From: Spirochaetota bacterium
GTDB lineage: Bacteria; Spirochaetota; UBA4802; JAGODF01
NCBI GenBank assembly: GCA_029974015.1
Contig: JARKUF010000021.1
Span: forward strand, 1-64,000
Direction of reading: 5' to 3'
DNA length: 64,000 nucleotides
Both the position numbers and the translations under genes were made by a program. The first letter of the stretch is position 1, and each line of letters opens with the position of its first letter. Of this stretch, positions 8,185-16,664 are shown one piece after another. The notes under the pieces are model-generated. The model ran no database searches. It saw nothing but the letters and a program-made list of their open reading frames with translations, and had not been told where the DNA came from.

Positions 8185-9153
8185 ATGAACGGCCCAATCC
8201 TCGCGGTACTTATTTCGCTTTTCACTGCAGTCCCCTCGCCGGGGGACCCGCCCATCACGGACCCGGTCCCCTTTCGGGAAGTGTGGGGTTACCTCATGAA
8301 GGGCGAGGAGGACAAAGTCCGCGGCACGGAGCCTTTCACCGATATATGCTATTTCAACGCCGGCATAAACGGCAAGGGGGAGCTGATAGGCGTCGCGCCG
8401 CCGCCTTCAATTAAAATGGAAGGAAACAGGCGGGTCCGCTACCACCTGGTGATATGCGAGCTATCCAATTATTCGCTTACCCACTTCGTCCTGAACCCTA
8501 AACTTCCGGTGAGGCGCCGCCTCATCGCCGACATTGCCCGCGCCGCCGGGGGTTTCGACGGCGTCCAGATTGACTTTGAGAGCGTCTACCCCGCCGACGC
8601 CCGGAACTTCCACCGTTTCCTCCGCGATTTGAAGCGGCGCCTGCCTAAGAAGGTCCTGAGCGTCGCGGTCCCGCCGCGGCGACAGAGGAGCGCCGACGCA
8701 TACGACTACCGGGCCGTCTCACGCGTGGCCGACCGCGTGGTGGTGATGGCCTACGACCAGCACTGGAGCACAAGCCGTCCGGGGCCCGTGGCGTCGAAGG
8801 AATGGGCGGAGGAAGTTGCGCGTAACGCCATGGCCCATATCCCGAAAGCCAAGCTCATCATGGGCCTTCCGCTGTACGGCCGGGCCTGGCAGGAGCGGCG
8901 GCTGGACCGGGCCCTCCGGTACAGCCAGGTTGAAGAGCTCATGGAAAGCCGGAAGATCGTCCCCCGTGAAGACGGGGAGAACGGGCTCGTCTTCGAATAC
9001 GACGAAAACATCAGGGTGATCGCCTACTTCGAAAGCGTTAGCTCCATCCTCGCGAAGCTCCGCCTCTACTCCTCCCTCGGCATAGACTCCGTGTCGTTCT
9101 GGCGCATAGGCCAGGAAAACGGGGAGCTCTGGACACGCATCACGGCGCATTGA
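8185..9153 (+). CDS. Glycoside hydrolase family 18 protein, exported
   Basis: A 322-residue protein with a short N-terminal signal-like segment and a GH18 TIM barrel. The catalytic signature appears as FDGVQIDFESV (about residues 128-138), with the terminal Glu of DxxDxDxE as acid/base. The strand motifs VVVMAYDQHW and IMGLPLYGRAW are those of the YaaH/spore-germination-like branch, which acts on peptidoglycan or N-acetylglucosamine polymers. A cell-wall role is therefore more likely than chitin use. It converges with the HAD gene across a repeat hairpin. Confidence 0.85.
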   Translation: MNGPILAVLISLFTAVPSPGDPPITDPVPFREVWGYLMKGEEDKVRGTEPFTDICYFNAGINGKGELIGVAPPPSIKMEGNRRVRYHLVICELSNYSLTHFVLNPKLPVRRRLIADIARAAGGFDGVQIDFESVYPADARNFHRFLRDLKRRLPKKVLSVAVPPRRQRSADAYDYRAVSRVADRVVVMAYDQHWSTSRPGPVASKEWAEEVARNAMAHIPKAKLIMGLPLYGRAWQERRLDRALRYSQVEELMESRKIVPREDGENGLVFEYDENIRVIAYFESVSSILAKLRLYSSLGIDSVSFWRIGQENGELWTRITAH

Positions 9154-9154
9154 T

Positions 9155-9225
9155 GACATACTCGGGAACCAGGTTTTCCCGCCCGCCTTCGGCGGACGGG
9201 AAAACCTGATTTTTAAAAGCTTGCC
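9155..9225. repeat. Dispersed palindromic repeat, partial copy between convergent genes
   Basis: This copy lacks the left end. It keeps GACATACTCGGG, a hairpin with arms AGGTTTTCCCGCCCGCC and GGCGGACGGGAAAACCT, and the right end AAAAGCTTGCC. It lies exactly between the stops of two convergent genes (GH18 ends at 9153; HAD stop codon at 9226-9228) and probably acts as a bidirectional terminator. Confidence 0.75.
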
Positions 9226-9810
9226 TTAAAGCAGATAGGGGCGCACGTCTGTTGCGATCATTCCGGCGCTCCTCGCCGCCGCGAGGCCCTGCTCGCCGTC
9301 CTCGAAGACCTGGCAAAGCCGCGGGGGAACTTCCATGAGTTCCGCGCATTTCAGGAAAGTGTCGGGCTCCGGCTTGTGCCGCACAACATCATCGGCGGTC
9401 ACCATCGCGACAAAGAACCTTTCCATCCCGATAGCCTTCACGGTGAGGGAGGCCAGGTCCCGGGTGCCCCCCGTCCCAAGGGACATGGGAACTATGCCGT
9501 GGTATTTCCTCACTATCTCCGCCACTGGCCCAATGACCTTCACCTCCCCTATTGAAGCTAAAAACGCCCCCTCCTTTTCCCTGACCGTGGCCTCCACGTC
9601 CAGGCCAAGATTCAGGCGTTCATTCAGGATGGGGACAATTTTCCGCGTCGGCGTTCCCGCAAGCTCATAGAAGAGTTCCTCGGGATATTCGAACCCGTGG
9701 TTTCTCCCGACTTTTTTCCACGCTTCCAGGTGTATGGCCATAGTATCGGCAAGAGTTCCATCGAGGTCGAAGATGAGTCCCTTTGACGAAGGATCTTTGT
9801 CGAGGCGCAT
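9226..9810 (-). CDS. HAD-superfamily phosphatase, beta-phosphoglucomutase/YqaB-like
   Basis: A 194-residue HAD hydrolase. Motif I is FDLDGTLADT (nucleophile Asp and acid/base Asp); motif II is the SLGTGGTRD segment; motif III/IV are seen as RHKPEPDTF and FEDGEQGLAAARSAGM. The C1 cap and the size fit the beta-phosphoglucomutase/YqaB (fructose-1-phosphatase) group. The substrate is probably a small sugar phosphate but cannot be fixed. The start ATG 9810 follows AAGGAGAAAAATA. Confidence 0.82.
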   Translation of the reverse strand: MRLDKDPSSKGLIFDLDGTLADTMAIHLEAWKKVGRNHGFEYPEELFYELAGTPTRKIVPILNERLNLGLDVEATVREKEGAFLASIGEVKVIGPVAEIVRKYHGIVPMSLGTGGTRDLASLTVKAIGMERFFVAMVTADDVVRHKPEPDTFLKCAELMEVPPRLCQVFEDGEQGLAAARSAGMIATDVRPYLL

Positions 9811-10135
9811 TATTTTTCTCCTTATATCGGTAGCGGGCCTATCGCATCCTTCATTTTAACCACGACCTGAAACAGAGGCGGAGCCGCCGTTTTTCCGGAA
9901 GGCTTTTCGCTTAAAAACTACGCCGGCGCATCCAGGCCGCATCTGAAAAAAAGGCGCTACAGGCCCGCCCGGGTGGTTTGTCACTATGGATGTGAGCAGG
10001 AATCCGTCAAGCAAGTAACAGCAGGAGTGAGAACGGCCTTTGGGGGGACAGCGCGACTATGGGAAATAACCGGCGCACGGCGGGGAAACGACGCAATGAT
10101 GGTATATGAAGGTGAGGAGGGCCAAGATCCTCACA
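9811..10135. other. Intergenic region with no recognised feature
   Basis: These 325 bases lie between the HAD and chemoreceptor genes, both on the minus strand. I see no RNA gene, repeat copy or convincing short gene here. It may carry the promoter of the HAD gene and the terminator of the chemoreceptor gene, but no clear motif was found. Confidence 0.5.
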
Positions 10136-11689
10136 TCATTCCATGCCGCTGGCAAGGCCATGGAGGTTCGCCGCCATCTCCTGGACCTCTTTAGAGTTGC
10201 GAAGAAGTCTTTCCGCGCCCTCGGCGTAGGCCTGGGTTATCTGGTTCACGTTCGCCACCGATTTCACAATTTCATCCATGGACACTTTCTGTTCTTCCAT
10301 GGTGGCCCTGATCTCATCGGACATCGACATCACTTTGCCCGCCTCGGAAGTCACCTGGCTGTTGATTTCCCGCTGGCTCTCCATCTGCTCGGAGATCACC
10401 GCCACTTCGGAGCCGATGGCGCTCACCCCTTCGATGATCCGCATTATGGTTTCAACGGTCTCCTCAACGGTGGTCATTCCGCGGCCGATCTCTTCTACGT
10501 TCGCCTTGATGAGCTGGTCAATCTCCTTAATGCTCGAGGCGGTCTGGTCCGCCAGTTTCGAAATTTCATCGGCCACGACAGCGAAACCGCGCCCTGCCTC
10601 CCCGGCCCTGGCCGCCTCGATGGCGGCGTTAAGGGAAAGCAGGTTGGTCCTGTCTGATATATCTCCAATAAGACCAATGATCCCTGTCATCTTCCCCGAG
10701 CTCTCGTTGACACGCACCAGGCTCTCGTTCATGGCGCTGAGCACTTCGCCGCCGCGGCTTGCCGTGGTCGACACACCGTCGGCAAGCCTTATGGTACGGC
10801 CCATCGTATCCGCAATGCGTTGGACCATCTCGGTAAGTTCATCTATCCGCCTTGTTAATGCCGCCATGCTCTCATGCTGCCGGTGCACCCTCTCCATCAC
10901 CATCTCCATTCCACCGGCCATAGTCTCCGTGGAGGCCGAGATTTCCTCCACCGAAGCGGCCTGGTTTTGGGACTCCCTGGAAAACGCATCCGCTTCTCTT
11001 AAAAGGTCCGAGGAGTTCCTCGAAAGCTTCCCCGAAATGTCCCCTATCGACTCGTTCAATCCCCGCATGGCCTTGCACTGGTCCAGGTTTTTCATCGCCT
11101 CCGATTGGGAACGCTCCAGGGCGTTCCGGTTTATCTTGAGGACCTGGTACGATATAACCCCAACAATGATGATCGCAACAATGCTGTCCACAAGGTAGTC
11201 GATTTGCGAATCCGCCTGCATGTTAAAACGGGCGCCCTGGGTGAAAACGAACATAATGAAAGCGCCGATGGCAAGGAAGACATAGAAGAAGACCGCGGAT
11301 TTCCTTTTTGATGCGATTAGGGGAATGAGGGAAAGGACCGCGGGAATATACACCACGGTATCGAGAACAATGATCGCATCATTGCTAGTATCCAGAAAAA
11401 GGGTGGCAAGGGCCGATAAAAGGGCGACGCTTAGCACAATATGGGCGGAAATGGAATAATAACCCTTTTTCAAGAACACAATTGCACAGATGACAACCGC
11501 CATGAGAGTCAACATGGGAAGCAGGGATTCGACATAGGCCTGGCCGGTTGCGATGTTCATGACCATGATAACGGGGGAAAGCAAAAGCGCAAAGGAACAC
11601 GCCCACATCACCATCTGCGCCTTTTGCTGGAGGATGTATCCTCTATGATCATATACGCCCAGGAAATAGTGTTTCAGAGATTGCAGCAT
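10136..11689 (-). CDS. Methyl-accepting chemotaxis protein with polytopic membrane sensor
   Basis: A 517-residue receptor. Instead of the usual two helices around a periplasmic domain, residues about 25-195 hold six or so closely spaced hydrophobic segments with only short loops. This suggests it senses a membrane-embedded or internal signal. The cytoplasmic signalling domain is complete, with the conserved hairpin tip [20 protein letters not shown] and [11 protein letters not shown], where CheA and CheW dock. No CheB/CheR-tethering pentapeptide is seen; the C-terminus is HGLASGME. The start ATG 11689 is preceded by AAGGGGGAGCGAA. No other chemotaxis genes are nearby. Confidence 0.9.
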   Translation of the reverse strand: MLQSLKHYFLGVYDHRGYILQQKAQMVMWACSFALLLSPVIMVMNIATGQAYVESLLPMLTLMAVVICAIVFLKKGYYSISAHIVLSVALLSALATLFLDTSNDAIIVLDTVVYIPAVLSLIPLIASKRKSAVFFYVFLAIGAFIMFVFTQGARFNMQADSQIDYLVDSIVAIIIVGVISYQVLKINRNALERSQSEAMKNLDQCKAMRGLNESIGDISGKLSRNSSDLLREADAFSRESQNQAASVEEISASTETMAGGMEMVMERVHRQHESMAALTRRIDELTEMVQRIADTMGRTIRLADGVSTTASRGGEVLSAMNESLVRVNESSGKMTGIIGLIGDISDRTNLLSLNAAIEAARAGEAGRGFAVVADEISKLADQTASSIKEIDQLIKANVEEIGRGMTTVEETVETIMRIIEGVSAIGSEVAVISEQMESQREINSQVTSEAGKVMSMSDEIRATMEEQKVSMDEIVKSVANVNQITQAYAEGAERLLRNSKEVQEMAANLHGLASGME

Positions 11690-11749
11690 TTCGCTCCCCC
11701 TTGGCCCGCCTACGGCCGAGTCCCATTGCAGGATAATGAGTACCTATTC

Positions 11750-11778
11750 ATTTTCCCAAATTTTGATATGGTTGTCAA
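11750..11778 (-). promoter_or_regulatory. Candidate sigma-70 promoter of the chemoreceptor gene
   Basis: On the minus strand TTGACA (11773-11778) is followed after 17 bases by GAAAAT (11750-11755), about 60 bases upstream of the start codon. The -35 box is perfect and the -10 box is weak. Confidence 0.4.
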
Positions 11779-11820
11779 GATGTATACTATCATTTGAGTT
11801 TTTTTCTCAAGCCCCTTAAG

Positions 11821-11854
11821 GGAACCCCTAAAAATTTAATTATTAGAGGCTACC
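11821..11854. repeat. Dispersed repeat, short palindromic copy without central hairpin
   Basis: GGAACCCCTAA and TTAGAGGCTACC face each other with only an AT-rich 11-base centre; the GC-rich hairpin and CTCAGGACTCAGG core of the long copies are missing. It is flanked by TTAAG on the left and TTAAT on the right, which may be a target duplication. The rest of the gap from 11855 to 12054 shows nothing recognisable. Confidence 0.65.
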
Positions 11855-12054
11855 TTAATGCAGTCCCTGTTTATCGATCAGAGGCACCCCAGGGCCTTGC
11901 TCAGTACGGCCTCCTTGCGGCGTAAAACCGCGCAATATATCTTGACGTATCCGGCGCCACAATCCGAGAATATCTTCCGTCGCCCGTCACCACAGCTCAT
12001 CGGTGGGCTATGAAAAGCCCCCCGGAAATTCAATACCGAAAAAAGGGCCCTGGC

Positions 12055-13098
12055 ATGAAGTTTACCCCGAATGAACAAAAAATCCTCAATCGAATCCAGC
12101 GGGACATCCCCTTCACGGAATTTCCCTTCGGGTCCATGGCCGATGAAACCGGCATACCCGCGGGGGAATTCCTCGAAACAGTCAGGAAGCTTAAATCCGA
12201 AGGAGTTGTGCGCAATATATCGGGGATTTTCAACGCCTCTTCACTGGGGTACAAATCATGCCTCGCGGCCCTTGCCGTCGACGCGGAACGGACGGAACGG
12301 GCCGCCGCCATCATAAGCTCACACCCCGGCGTAAGCCATAATTACCTCCGGGGGCACTGGTTCAACATCTGGTTCACCCTGGCCCTGCCGGAGGAAAAAA
12401 GCCTGAACGATGCCGTGCGGGACATCGCCGAAGGCGCGGGCGCCGCAGAACATATCATTTTCCGGACCGTTAAGCTTTTCAAAATCGGCGTCCATTTCGC
12501 GATTGGAGACGAAGGTGAAGACAGCGTCTTTTCAGGAGCGCCATCGCGCGCTTTCGCGCCGGCAGAAAGCCGCCGGCTCACCATAGGCGAAAAAGAGGCC
12601 GTGCGCCTTTTGCAGTTCGACCTTCCCCTGGAGGAACGCCCTTTTCGTTCCTTATTGACCCTCCGAGGGGGGCGCATCAATGAAACTATGCTTCTTGACC
12701 TGGGAAACTCATTCAAAGAAAAGGGGATGATGCGCCGCTATTCCGCGGTGCTCCGCCACAGAAAAGCCGGTTACAGCGCCAATGCCATGACGGTATGGAA
12801 CCCCGGGGCACTGGACGAAGACGGCATCGCCCGGACTTTCGGCGCGGTGCGGAACATATCGCATCTGTATTTACGGGACGCCGCGCCGGGGAAATGGGAC
12901 CATCCTCTATTCGCCATGGTCCACGCGAAAAGCGATGAAGAGCTTGACGGGATCATCGAGTCCCTTAAAAAGGATTCAGGGATAGGCGACTGCCTGGTCC
13001 TCAAAACGCTCCGGGAATTTAAAAAAGAGCGGGTGATATACTTTTCTCCTGAATTCGAGGAATGGGAAACCGGAAAATGGAAGAAGAAGAATGATTGA
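12055..13098 (+). CDS. ahbAB: Siroheme decarboxylase, fused AhbA-AhbB
   Basis: Removes the acetate carboxyls at C12 and C18 of siroheme to give 12,18-didecarboxysiroheme, the first committed step of the siroheme-dependent heme pathway. The 347-residue protein is two Lrp/AsnC-like halves in tandem, each with a winged-helix N-part (EQKILNRIQRDIP and EKEAVRLLQFDLP) and a ligand-binding part. The substrate-site motifs VSHNYLRGHWFNIWF (AhbA-like) and ISHLYLRDAAPGKWDHPLF (AhbB-like) are present. Most pathway organisms have two separate genes; fused NirDL forms are known for heme d1. The start ATG 12055 is chosen because the homology begins there. It overlaps the next gene by eight bases. Confidence 0.85.
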   Translation: MKFTPNEQKILNRIQRDIPFTEFPFGSMADETGIPAGEFLETVRKLKSEGVVRNISGIFNASSLGYKSCLAALAVDAERTERAAAIISSHPGVSHNYLRGHWFNIWFTLALPEEKSLNDAVRDIAEGAGAAEHIIFRTVKLFKIGVHFAIGDEGEDSVFSGAPSRAFAPAESRRLTIGEKEAVRLLQFDLPLEERPFRSLLTLRGGRINETMLLDLGNSFKEKGMMRRYSAVLRHRKAGYSANAMTVWNPGALDEDGIARTFGAVRNISHLYLRDAAPGKWDHPLFAMVHAKSDEELDGIIESLKKDSGIGDCLVLKTLREFKKERVIYFSPEFEEWETGKWKKKND

Positions 13099-14362
13099 TA
13101 TCGGAAAGCTGTACTGCGGCGGACAGTCCACTGGAGACGGCCTGCGCTACGGGGCGAAGTCGGGCCCGGACTGCCATGGCAACCGCCCACACGAAGTCCA
13201 GGCCCTGGCCTCGGAGCGAAGGCCCATCGTCGTCTGGAGCACCACGCGCACCTGCAATTTGAAATGCGTCCACTGCTACACCGACTCGGACAACCAGAAA
13301 TACGCCGGAGAGCTTTCCACCGACGAAGGCCTGGCCCTCATAGATGATCTCGCGGGCTTCCGCATCCCCTCCCTCCTTTTTTCAGGCGGGGAACCCCTCA
13401 TGCGAAAAGATATCTTTTCCCTCATTGAGCGCGCCGCGTCGAAGAACATCCGCCCCGTCCTTTCCACAAACGGCACCCTCATCGACCGCGGCGCCGCCAG
13501 GGCCATCAAGGACGCGGGAATCGTCTACGTGGGCATCAGCCTCGACGGGATGGAGCCGGTGAACGACACCTTCCGGGGCGTGAAGGGCGCCTTCTCCCGC
13601 GCCATGGCGGGTTTTGGACACTGCGTCGCCGTGGGGCAGCGCGTGGGCCTACGCCTCACCCTCACCCGGCAAAACTACGGCGACCTTCACCAGATATTCG
13701 ACTTCATTGAAAGCGAGGGGATCAACCGCGCCTGCTTCTACCATCTGGTCTACTCGGGCCGGGGAGGGAACCTCTTCGCCGACGATCTGACGCACAGCCA
13801 GTCACGCGACGCCATGGACACCATTATGGCGAGGACGAAAGACTTCTTCGACCGGGGAAAGGACATCAACATCCTCACGGTGGACAACCACGCCGACGGG
13901 GTTTACATATATCTGAAATTGAAGGAGGCGGGGGACGCGCGCGCAGATGAAGTGCGGCGCCTCCTCGCGTGGAACGGCGGAGGCGCCCACTCCACGGGAG
14001 TGGGGATCGCCAACATCGACTTTTTTGGAAACGTCCATCCCGACCAGTTCTGGCAGGACTACAACCTCGGGAACATCCGCAACCGTAGCTTCGGCGATAT
14101 TTGGATGGACGAAAGCGATGCGCTCATGAAGGGCCTTAAACATAAGGCCGACTACATCAAGGGGCGATGCCGCCTCTGCGACCATCGGGACCTCTGCACG
14201 GGGGCCATGCGCGTGCGGGCATTCCGCGCTTTTGGCGACCCCTGGGCGCCGGACCCCCAGTGCTATATCACCGATGAGGAGATAGGCCTCGACGATGAAA
14301 AAAAAGAAGAACTTCGTAAGATGGGAGAGCTCTTCGAAATGCCCGCGGAGATCGCGAAGTAG
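13091..14362 (+). CDS. ahbC: Radical SAM enzyme AhbC/NirJ family
   Basis: Probable 12,18-didecarboxysiroheme decarboxylase/deacetylase (AhbC), which removes the C2 and C7 acetates to give Fe-coproporphyrin. The 423-residue protein has the radical-SAM cluster motif CNLKCVHC (about residues 56-63), SAM-binding FSGGEPLMRKD, STNGTLID and VGISLDGM. A C-terminal cysteine set (CRLCDHRDLC, then DPQCY) would hold an auxiliary iron-sulfur cluster. NirJ, the heme d1 enzyme, is a close relative; the absence of nirS, nirF and nirN nearby favours AhbC. Translation is coupled to ahbAB. Confidence 0.78.
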   Translation: MIDIGKLYCGGQSTGDGLRYGAKSGPDCHGNRPHEVQALASERRPIVVWSTTRTCNLKCVHCYTDSDNQKYAGELSTDEGLALIDDLAGFRIPSLLFSGGEPLMRKDIFSLIERAASKNIRPVLSTNGTLIDRGAARAIKDAGIVYVGISLDGMEPVNDTFRGVKGAFSRAMAGFGHCVAVGQRVGLRLTLTRQNYGDLHQIFDFIESEGINRACFYHLVYSGRGGNLFADDLTHSQSRDAMDTIMARTKDFFDRGKDINILTVDNHADGVYIYLKLKEAGDARADEVRRLLAWNGGGAHSTGVGIANIDFFGNVHPDQFWQDYNLGNIRNRSFGDIWMDESDALMKGLKHKADYIKGRCRLCDHRDLCTGAMRVRAFRAFGDPWAPDPQCYITDEEIGLDDEKKEELRKMGELFEMPAEIAK

Positions 14363-14380
14363 CGGGCAGCTTAAGGCAGT

Positions 14381-15049
14381 ATGAAATACTATCCCATTTT
14401 TCTCGATTTGAAGGGCAGGCCCGTGACAGTCATCGGCGGCGGCGAAGTGGCGCTTCGCAAAGTCCAGGACCTCATCGCCTCGGGGGCCCTCGTCACTGTG
14501 ATTGCACCGGAAGCCCACCCCGAACTGGAGCGGATGGCCTCCGGGAAAGCCAACCCCATCATCATCCGGCGTAATTATTGTCACGGGGACCTGGACGGCG
14601 CGGCCCTGGCCTTCAGCGCCACGGACGACGGTGAAATCAACAGCGCCGTGTACCGGGAAGCGGAGGAGCGCCGGATCTTCATAAACGCCGCGGACGACCC
14701 CGAAAACTGCAGTTTCATCATCCCCTCATCTTTCAGCAGGGGAGATCTGGCCGTGGCGGTCTCCACTGGAGGCGCATCTCCGGCCATGGCGGCAAAACTG
14801 CGCCGCCTCCTGGAAAGCTCCCTTCCGGATGACATCGGCGATCTTCTCGAGGCCCTGCAGGAGGCCCGCAACCTGCTGAAAAACCACCCGCCCTTCCGGG
14901 ACCTCGGCGCGGCGAATCGCGGAGAGGTCCTCAAGGCCATTGTGGCGAGCGACGAGCATCTGGTGGAGTTGGCGCGCTGCCGCCGGGAGGGGACCCTCCG
15001 GGAATTTCTTAAAAAAATTTATGATACACTCCTGCAAGGGGACCTCTAA
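14381..15049 (+). CDS. sirC: Precorrin-2 dehydrogenase / sirohydrochlorin ferrochelatase (SirC/Met8 type)
   Basis: Oxidises precorrin-2 to sirohydrochlorin using NAD and may insert iron to form siroheme. The 222-residue protein starts MKYYPIFLDLKGRPVTVIGG, with the Rossmann motif GGGEVALRK. It continues with AADDPENCSFIIPS and STGGASPAMAAKLR, all standard for the CysG N-terminal/Met8 family. Whether it also chelates iron is not decidable here. It lies 18 bases after ahbC and supplies the siroheme that AhbAB uses. Its last codons (GGG-GAC-CTC-TAA) are the truncated left end of a dispersed repeat. Confidence 0.87.
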   Translation: MKYYPIFLDLKGRPVTVIGGGEVALRKVQDLIASGALVTVIAPEAHPELERMASGKANPIIIRRNYCHGDLDGAALAFSATDDGEINSAVYREAEERRIFINAADDPENCSFIIPSSFSRGDLAVAVSTGGASPAMAAKLRRLLESSLPDDIGDLLEALQEARNLLKNHPPFRDLGAANRGEVLKAIVASDEHLVELARCRREGTLREFLKKIYDTLLQGDL

Positions 15050-15108
15050 CTCAGGACTCAGGTTTTTCCGCCGCCCGGACGCGGTTAGGAAAGTTACATC
15101 CCGGACAG
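15038..15108. repeat. Dispersed palindromic repeat, degenerate copy
   Basis: GGGACCTCTAACTCAGGACTC followed by GGTTTTTCCGCC matches the family's left end joined directly to the internal CTCAGGACTCAGG core; the right half is eroded. The left end overlaps the sirC stop codon. Confidence 0.6.
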
Positions 15109-15302
15109 ATCTGTTGATAATCATGTTTGACAAATTCCGGACCAATGATTACTTTATAGATGCTTCCCACACTCGCGCATCCCGGTGAATCAAAATGGGA
15201 AAAGCGTGAACCGATGATTTGTGCCCGCGGGGAAAAGCCCGATTGTTTTTGCCTTTCCCCAAAATCCATTCTCGGGAAAACCGGGAGGCGGCAGGTGCCA
15301 TC

Positions 15303-16436
15303 ATGGAACATATTCTCATGTACTCCGACGAGCTTTCGAGTTTTGATTATGGGGCAAACCACCCATTTAAACCCTCCAGGGCCAAACAGTTTTACTCGCT
15401 CCTTGACCGCTACTCCCTCATCTTCGAGTCTAATCAGAAGGTAATTACTCCGAAGCCAATCGACGAGGAACTCCTTTACCTTTTTCATGACAGAGACTAT
15501 ATCGACCTCCTGAAACGGTGCGACCAGGGGGAATATACCATCGAAATGTACGGCGCGGGCCTCGGAACGGACGACAATCCCATCGCAAAGGGGATGTACG
15601 AGTTTGCCCTCACGGCCACGGGGGCAACCTACCACGGCGCTATGATGCTTGTGGACGGCCCTGCAAAGTTTGCCTTCAATCCCGTCGGAGGCTTCCACCA
15701 CGCAGGTCGAAACCACGCCGAAGGCTTCTGCTATATCAACGACATCGCCATCACCATTGAAGACCTCACTCGCAGGGGCCTCAGGATTGCCTACATCGAC
15801 ATCGATGTCCACCACGGTAACGGCGTCCAGAACGCCTTCTACGAAAGCGACCGGGTCCTCACCATCTCCCTGCACGAATCGGGAAAAACCCTCTACCCCT
15901 GGTCTGGCTTCGAAGACGGGATAGGCATCCGGGCGGGACGGGGCTACAATGTCAACGTGCCTCTATTATCGGGGACCGACGATGAGGTTTATGTCTACGC
16001 CTTCAGGGAAATCGTTCCGCCCCTCATCAAGGCTTTCGGGCCCGACATCGTCTTCGCAGAGATCGGCGGTGATGTCCACCGGGACGACCCCCTGGCCCAC
16101 TTCAATATGACGAGCAATGGCTTCAGGAAAGTGGTGAGGATGATACGCGAAGCCTCCCCGAAGGTGATGGCCACGGGGGGCGGGGGATACAATCTCTTCA
16201 AGACGGCGGCCCTCTGGGCGCTCGCCTGGGCGGAGTTCTGCGGCCTCACTCCCCAGGACCACTACGCGGGAATAGTAGGCGGGATGATGTACGGCCCCGA
16301 GGCGCAGTCCGGGAGCCTCGACGACGAGCCCTTCGTCCTGGAAGGACCTGAGAAGGACGAGTGCATGAAGCACGCCGAGGACGTGGTGCGCTTTATCCGG
16401 GAACTGCTTTTTCCCATGCACGGAATTAAAAGTTGA
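15303..16436 (+). CDS. Histone deacetylase-family protein, AcuC-like
   Basis: Zinc-dependent deacylase of the class I HDAC/AcuC family; substrates are probably acetyl-lysine proteins such as acetyl-CoA synthetase, or small acetylated amines. The 377-residue protein shows the active-site His pair and zinc ligands in GGFHHAGRNHAEGFCY and YIDIDVHHGNGVQNAFY, the third ligand Asp in EIGGDVHRDDPLAHFN, and the catalytic Tyr in GGGGYN. The start is ATG 15303 (GGAGG lies upstream at 15284-15288); the frame is open 28 codons further without homology. No acuA or acetyl-CoA synthetase gene is close, so the partner is unknown. Confidence 0.85.
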   Translation: MEHILMYSDELSSFDYGANHPFKPSRAKQFYSLLDRYSLIFESNQKVITPKPIDEELLYLFHDRDYIDLLKRCDQGEYTIEMYGAGLGTDDNPIAKGMYEFALTATGATYHGAMMLVDGPAKFAFNPVGGFHHAGRNHAEGFCYINDIAITIEDLTRRGLRIAYIDIDVHHGNGVQNAFYESDRVLTISLHESGKTLYPWSGFEDGIGIRAGRGYNVNVPLLSGTDDEVYVYAFREIVPPLIKAFGPDIVFAEIGGDVHRDDPLAHFNMTSNGFRKVVRMIREASPKVMATGGGGYNLFKTAALWALAWAEFCGLTPQDHYAGIVGGMMYGPEAQSGSLDDEPFVLEGPEKDECMKHAEDVVRFIRELLFPMHGIKS

Positions 16437-16566
16437 CGGCGCGTTTGCTTTCTCCCGGCAACCAGGTCTCTGCCATACGTGAAAGCCCTCACCCTGTCCA
16501 GCCCGGCTTTCAATTTGCGAAGCAAGAACGCACGGTGCTCCCGTCCCCCAATTCATCCTGCTGAGC

Positions 16567-16596
16567 TTGACAGGGACGGACGCGTTTTATTATAAT
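16567..16596 (+). promoter_or_regulatory. Strong sigma-70 promoter upstream of the M16 gene
   Basis: TTGACA (16567-16572) and TATAAT (16591-16596) both match the consensus, with an 18-base spacer. It points at the peptidase-like gene that starts about 70 bases downstream, and is the best housekeeping promoter match I found in the window. Confidence 0.75.
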
Positions 16597-16664
16597 GCTC
16601 ATCCGGCAACTTATATAATCAGGTTTTTATAACTTCTTATATTTCTTCCATGAGGACGGCAAAG

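Noticed and set aside
10278-11198. A 306-codon plus-strand frame opposite the chemoreceptor
   Set aside because: Shadow of the MCP signalling domain; its Ser/Met-rich composition mirrors the coiled coil.
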